Source of the DNA: Sphingobacteriaceae bacterium UBA6709
GTDB taxonomy: Bacteria; Bacteroidota; Bacteroidia; Sphingobacteriales; Sphingobacteriaceae
DNA: 47,998 nt
NCBI GenBank assembly: GCA_002454425.1
Contig: DKIV01000024.1
Span: 1 to 47,998 of the forward strand
Direction of reading: 5' to 3'
Under the pieces are notes generated by a model. The model was not told the DNA's origin. It did no database searches and saw nothing but the letters and a program-made list of their open reading frames with translations. The position numbers were made by a program, and so were the translations under genes. Numbering within the stretch: position 1 is the stretch's first letter; each line of letters starts with the position of its first letter. This document shows, in pieces, positions 45,601 through 47,998 of the stretch.

Positions 45601-47056
45601 AAAGCAACTGTCCTTTTTCAATAAGGTCCTTAAATTTGCTCAATTCTTCTGGCGAATAAGTAAAACATGTCTTCTCAATATTCAACTTGCTATCATCGTC
45701 ATTTTCTCTAAGTTGTTTCAATAAATCACCAACTACATCAGTCCAAGATTTGTTACCGATTATTCTCTGGTCAAGCTTTTGATGTTTTCCGTTGATGTTT
45801 CCAATTAAAATTTTGGCTTTATTGACAATATTTTCCAAATTTTCTTTGGAAGATTTATAAGTGCATAATTTGTATTCATATTCGGAATTATCAACTCTAT
45901 CTCTTACAGAATCAACAACCGTTTTTCGGTCCTTAATAATATCACGAATTAAGACACAATGATAATCCAATCCTTTTTCTTTAAGAGCATTGTGCAATAC
46001 TTCAAGTGCCGTTCTTTTTTCACAAACAACAATCGTTTTTTTATTGTTTTCAAGCGCATTGATTAGTACAGCTGTGAGTGTCTGACTTTTCCCCGTTCCT
46101 GGAGGTCCTTGTATCAAAACATTTCTTGACTTTTCTAGTGAATGTAGAATGCTTTGTTGAGAAGGGTCAGTTTCAACCGATGAAATCGGTTGAAACGAAT
46201 GTCCTTCCAAATCATCCAGCGGAATATTTATTCCTTCTAAATCCATTAAGTTGTCGTAATCGTTTATAATGTTTTGTTTTTGAACTTCAAAAACTGAAAA
46301 AAGACCACCGAATTCAATAAATGAATTTGTGGCATCTAACGGCAATTTCTCATAATGTGCTTTATCTCCGATTGAAACAACTTTGTCTAATTTCTTTCGA
46401 AAATTTTTTTGTAAATCCTCAGGCGATGTTGTGTTTACTGTTTTTATGAGCTTGGTGCAAATTTCAATCAGTTCATCTTTTTCTATGAGTCTGTCATCAA
46501 GCATTTCACTTGGTATTTGTTCTATTTCAACACTTGAATCATTTTGCAAATGATTGATTAAAACTTCATTGATACAAATCGGATCTTCTTCGTTTCGTGA
46601 AATTTCCCAAGTATTAAATTCTTTTGTTCGTTTGATTCGCAAACTCCAAATCAAAACGGGTGCAACAGTCAGTTTGTTGTCGGCTTTGTCTCGTCTTACT
46701 AAAATAGGAAAGCCAAAACCAAAAGTGTTTATTCCTTTTTCGGATTCAATTGCTTCCGTTTCATTGATTAGATTTTCAAACGATTTTGTAATTCGGACTA
46801 ATTGAGTTTGTTCTTCTTCAAAAAGTGTATTTAAGTCAGGAACATTTTCTTTCCAACTAATTCGGAATTTTAGTGGCTGTTCGGAAAGCAATGCCTTAAT
46901 GAAATTGTCAGGTAGATTCTTGTCAATATGAGAAAGTCTATTTAAGTCGAACTTATATCTTGAATTTGCAGGAATAGCGTTTAAGTGAACGCCTCTTCGA
47001 TTCCCAATTTTAAGCCGCCTTTGTAATTCTGTTAAAAGCTTCTCTGTTAATTCCAT
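42668..47056 (-). CDS. SF1 helicase with Vsr/MTES_1575-type nuclease and GreA/GreB-like C-terminal domain
   Basis: A 1462-residue protein with three readable modules. A superfamily 1 helicase is split by a coiled-coil-rich insert (about 430-860): Walker A GPPGTGKS (317-324), Walker B Asp893-Glu894 in FDEAS, motif III AGDEHQMPPS, a later HYRSRHPFL and motif VI NVIITRAKFK. A PD-(D/E)XK nuclease of the DUF559/MTES_1575 kind (about 1230-1335) has Glu1270-Cys-Asp1272 and a downstream DKHRQ. The last about 85 residues (SPLAHSLLGQAVGDIV) match the C-terminal domain of GreA/GreB. The sequence is AT-rich compared with its left neighbours. It lies just downstream of tRNA-Lys and near hepT-mntA. The role is probably nucleic-acid restriction or repair; defence is inferred. 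Confidence 0.85.
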   Translation of the reverse strand: MELTEKLLTELQRRLKIGNRRGVHLNAIPANSRYKFDLNRLSHIDKNLPDNFIKALLSEQPLKFRISWKENVPDLNTLFEEEQTQLVRITKSFENLINETEAIESEKGINTFGFGFPILVRRDKADNKLTVAPVLIWSLRIKRTKEFNTWEISRNEEDPICINEVLINHLQNDSSVEIEQIPSEMLDDRLIEKDELIEICTKLIKTVNTTSPEDLQKNFRKKLDKVVSIGDKAHYEKLPLDATNSFIEFGGLFSVFEVQKQNIINDYDNLMDLEGINIPLDDLEGHSFQPISSVETDPSQQSILHSLEKSRNVLIQGPPGTGKSQTLTAVLINALENNKKTIVVCEKRTALEVLHNALKEKGLDYHCVLIRDIIKDRKTVVDSVRDRVDNSEYEYKLCTYKSSKENLENIVNKAKILIGNINGKHQKLDQRIIGNKSWTDVVGDLLKQLRENDDDSKLNIEKTCFTYSPEELSKFKDLIEKGQLLYFNFSPIESKSFLNSLKLVGDNPYIIEQKINHRFDYYDKYLNDIKNLLETNRNEYSILRKNELEQQNEKTQKIISEIETIFAKNKSNPDLNDEIKINGFGYKFFSIFSKAKKQTISDYLELQSNFQKLEECLKLTKDLSEILFSGKLNDKLNSLTILKKDIVNVQSEFDAKIQTEFQKISLLKTNQAEIGIESLPILQDKVNSLAREFNSDNWTKGKLETDDFYYFISELENYIKVKNDYFNSEQDGFSVEFKWFQFYNGLSDNEKYIVNELKSMRNWENAFLIFYFDSLLRVSAGGGELPTSDEQYKELNAKLSGIEREQLKYIKQFWYSMQMSAAESFAQKNGGLTVENLYNKKASFRNKRHSLRQIVQKDADLFSTFFPIILTSPDVASNLFKGMNGYFDIVMFDEASQLRLEDNLPAILKGKQIIIAGDEHQMPPSNYFSKVFDGSVEDIDEEESVMKVDKDDILLSCESLLDFGAELNFQKKHLDFHYRSRHPFLIDFSNYAFYNQRLKPLPNNFDYVPIKYIQVNGTFSDHTNEAEAEMILSIIEKNINRLPNGEYPTVGIATFNIAQRNLIKSKILERQKFPKYEEFNAKIQELEENGMFIKNLENIQGDERDVIILSTTYGIGKDKKFAQRFGPINHSKGYKLLNVIITRAKFKVYCCSSIPEQVFMNYQEYLRFEGSNNKKAVMYAYLAYCKAVSESNNESRLSILTALAENTTNSAGINPQDFGELESPFEEEVYQSLADYFGTEKLIPQLQFAGFRIDIVYDPKKVGVPKIAIECDGAKYHSSREAYLYDKHRQKILESHGFVFHRIWSTNWWRNSDRETKLLVDFIKQTEETVKVKTEDYSKTAYAFTDDIVILEDYVAQNSFIDDAKDGETIQTIERVAPVLSRTFDKDVVELNSKVQLKYVNNGKSINIRIVSTDINKNERTDGIQRIYYKSPLAHSLLGQAVGDIVKIGNLDNFVEILKVTN

Positions 47057-47174
47057 ACTGTCTAATAGTGCGTTTGATAAATTTAGTTCTTTTGGCTTTG
47101 TGAAGCATTAATTTGCTTGCGGGGTAAAACCAAATGCGGGACATTTCATGAATCCGATTGTGTGTGGTTCGTTA

Positions 47175-47219
47175 AAAGTAAAAACCCTGCTAATCGTGCG
47201 ATTGCAGGGTTTTTACTTT
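47175..47219 (-). terminator. strong stem-loop terminator after tRNA-Lys
   Basis: AAAGTAAAAACCCTGC at 47175-47190 pairs with GCAGGGTTTTTACTTT at 47204-47219, a perfect 16-bp stem with a self-pairing loop (AATCG/CGATT). T-runs follow on either strand, so it can stop transcription from both sides. It ends 16 bp after the tRNA 3' end. Confidence 0.85.
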
Positions 47220-47235
47220 CTGATTGATTCTTTTG

Positions 47236-47308
47236 TGATCCCGCTGGGACTCGAACCCAGGACCCCAACATTAAAAGTGTTATGCTCTACCAGCTGAGCT
47301 ACGGAATC
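47236..47308 (-). tRNA. tRNA-Lys (anticodon TTT)
   Basis: On the minus strand the gene has the acceptor pair GATTCCG/CGGGATC, D-arm TAGCTCAGCTGGTAGAGCA and anticodon stem-loop AACACTTTTAATGTT (anticodon TTT). The T-arm is CCTGGGTTCGAGTCCCAGC and the discriminator base is A. The CCA end is not encoded. Length 73 nt. All stems pair with at most a G-U. The terminator follows directly. Being next to the helicase gene, it is a candidate integration site, although no duplicated 3' end is seen in the window. Confidence 0.96.
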
Positions 47309-47434
47309 ATCCTTTAAACACGGTCTTTTTATCTTTTCAGATCGTTTAACCGTTTCCGTTAAAGTGGTGCAAACATAGGTATTACAATCACTATTTCAAA
47401 ATTATATTTAAGAAAGCAGGCTATTTATCAGATT

Positions 47435-47761
47435 TTAAGAGAAATAAAATTCAACGCCGGCCCATCCATGCTTCATAAACTGACGTATGTTCTGGTGATT
47501 GTCGCCATTTAGATCCGATATTACCGCCTGATAATGTTCGGCAAATAGACGTAAGGTGTCTTCTTCATCCAAATTCTGCTCTTTCGCAAACAAAAATACC
47601 CGGGCGCTGCCCTGATTCTGCGTCGCCTCGTTGGTTATTTCTCCATTTTTGAAAGCTACCGGCTGATGCTCCTTTCGGCTATCTATAAAAGTTATGACTT
47701 CACTAAAATGCGACTCTCCGCTTTTCAACGCTGCCAGTAATTCCTGAACGTCGTTCTCCAT
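47435..47761 (-). CDS. HopJ type III effector-family protein
   Basis: A 108-residue small protein of the HopJ family (conserved FSEVITFIDS, FKNGEITNEATQNQGSARVFLFAK and HYQAV). Despite the name, such proteins are widespread in non-pathogens and no secretion system is nearby; function is unknown. It has no signal peptide. It stands alone, 126 bp upstream of the tRNA-Lys gene on the same strand. Confidence 0.85.
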   Translation of the reverse strand: MENDVQELLAALKSGESHFSEVITFIDSRKEHQPVAFKNGEITNEATQNQGSARVFLFAKEQNLDEEDTLRLFAEHYQAVISDLNGDNHQNIRQFMKHGWAGVEFYFS

Positions 47762-47960
47762 AGTTTTTTAATATAATATGAGCCGCAAATATAGAAGTTC
47801 ATCACCAATTTCTTGAGCCATACGAATACAAGGAAACATCGGGCGATTTCCGGAATGTTTCAACTGTTACTTATCAATAACATACCGCCATAGCTTCTCC
47901 CGCTTAGCCTTTATTTATAAGCCAAGAATTAAACGGATATCAATATTAGCGCAAGAATAT

Positions 47961-47991
47961 GCGGCTGCCTGATTACTTCAGCGGCTGCCTG
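47961..47991. repeat. direct repeat of GCGGCTGCCTG
   Basis: GCGGCTGCCTG occurs at 47961-47971 and 47981-47991, a 20-bp period, at the right edge. It may be part of a longer repeat that continues beyond the window. Confidence 0.4.
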
Positions 47992-47998
47992 CCTGTGG

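Noticed and set aside
1..47998. CRISPR arrays, transposase genes and SusC/SusD genes
   Set aside because: None could be found; no regular spaced repeats and no transposase or TonB-receptor ORF in the window.

Overview
The window looks like a chromosomal segment of a Bacteroidota bacterium, most likely Sphingobacteriaceae (Pedobacter/Olivibacter-like). The basis is inference from content: signal peptides that end before Gln, cytoplasmic-membrane ABC permeases of the DUF3526 type, many AraC-family regulators tied to glycoside hydrolases, a split DsbD, weak Shine-Dalgarno sites and a HopJ-family protein. No rRNA, CRISPR array or complete insertion sequence is visible.

Layout. 1-743: gene-free, hairpin-rich DNA. 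744-3049 (minus): a two-gene thiol-disulfide reductase set, with the DsbD alpha domain as its own protein. 3364-4250: DUF4268 protein and a SelW/Rdx-type CxxC protein. 4647-27853: a 23 kb carbohydrate catabolism locus with five secreted hydrolases (GH28, three GH2-type, GH29), an RraA-like aldolase, an enolase-superfamily sugar-acid dehydratase, two SDR dehydrogenases, a sugar-porter MFS permease, a large cytosolic DUF5107-TPR protein and AraC regulators. No SusC/SusD pair is present, so uptake seems to rest on the MFS carrier plus an outer-membrane route encoded elsewhere. 27892-34041: AraC regulator, accessory methionine aminopeptidase, an ABC-2 exporter (ATPase plus two DUF3526 permeases) and a SAM methyltransferase. 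34472-36528: mesX-mesD, an oxygen-linked, folate-independent methionine synthase pair. 36529-37055: a gene-free stretch with a run of stem-loops. 37056-39749 (minus): two NAD(P) oxidoreductases and an AraC regulator in one operon. 40129-41213: ECF sigma factor and a membrane partner. 41357-42245 (minus): HepT-MntA toxin-antitoxin pair with a short coupled ORF. 42668-47056 (minus): a 1462-residue SF1 helicase with a Vsr/MTES_1575-type nuclease domain and a GreA/GreB-like C-terminus, AT-rich and lying just downstream of tRNA-Lys (47236-47308). 47435-47761: HopJ-family protein.

How the parts work together (inference). Secreted GH28, GH2 and GH29 enzymes would trim a pectin-like or fucosylated plant glycan in the periplasm. 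The MFS porter would import the sugars. The SDRs, the enolase-superfamily dehydratase and the RraA-like aldolase would give a non-phosphorylative route: sugar to aldonate or uronate, to 2-keto-3-deoxy acid, to C3 fragments. Two operons are apparent, 7442-16037 and 17092-27853, flanking a divergent AraC gene. Between that gene and the second operon lies an 11-bp direct repeat on a 21-bp period, a plausible AraC operator. The right end (HepT-MntA plus helicase-nuclease next to a tRNA) has the look of a small acquired defence region.
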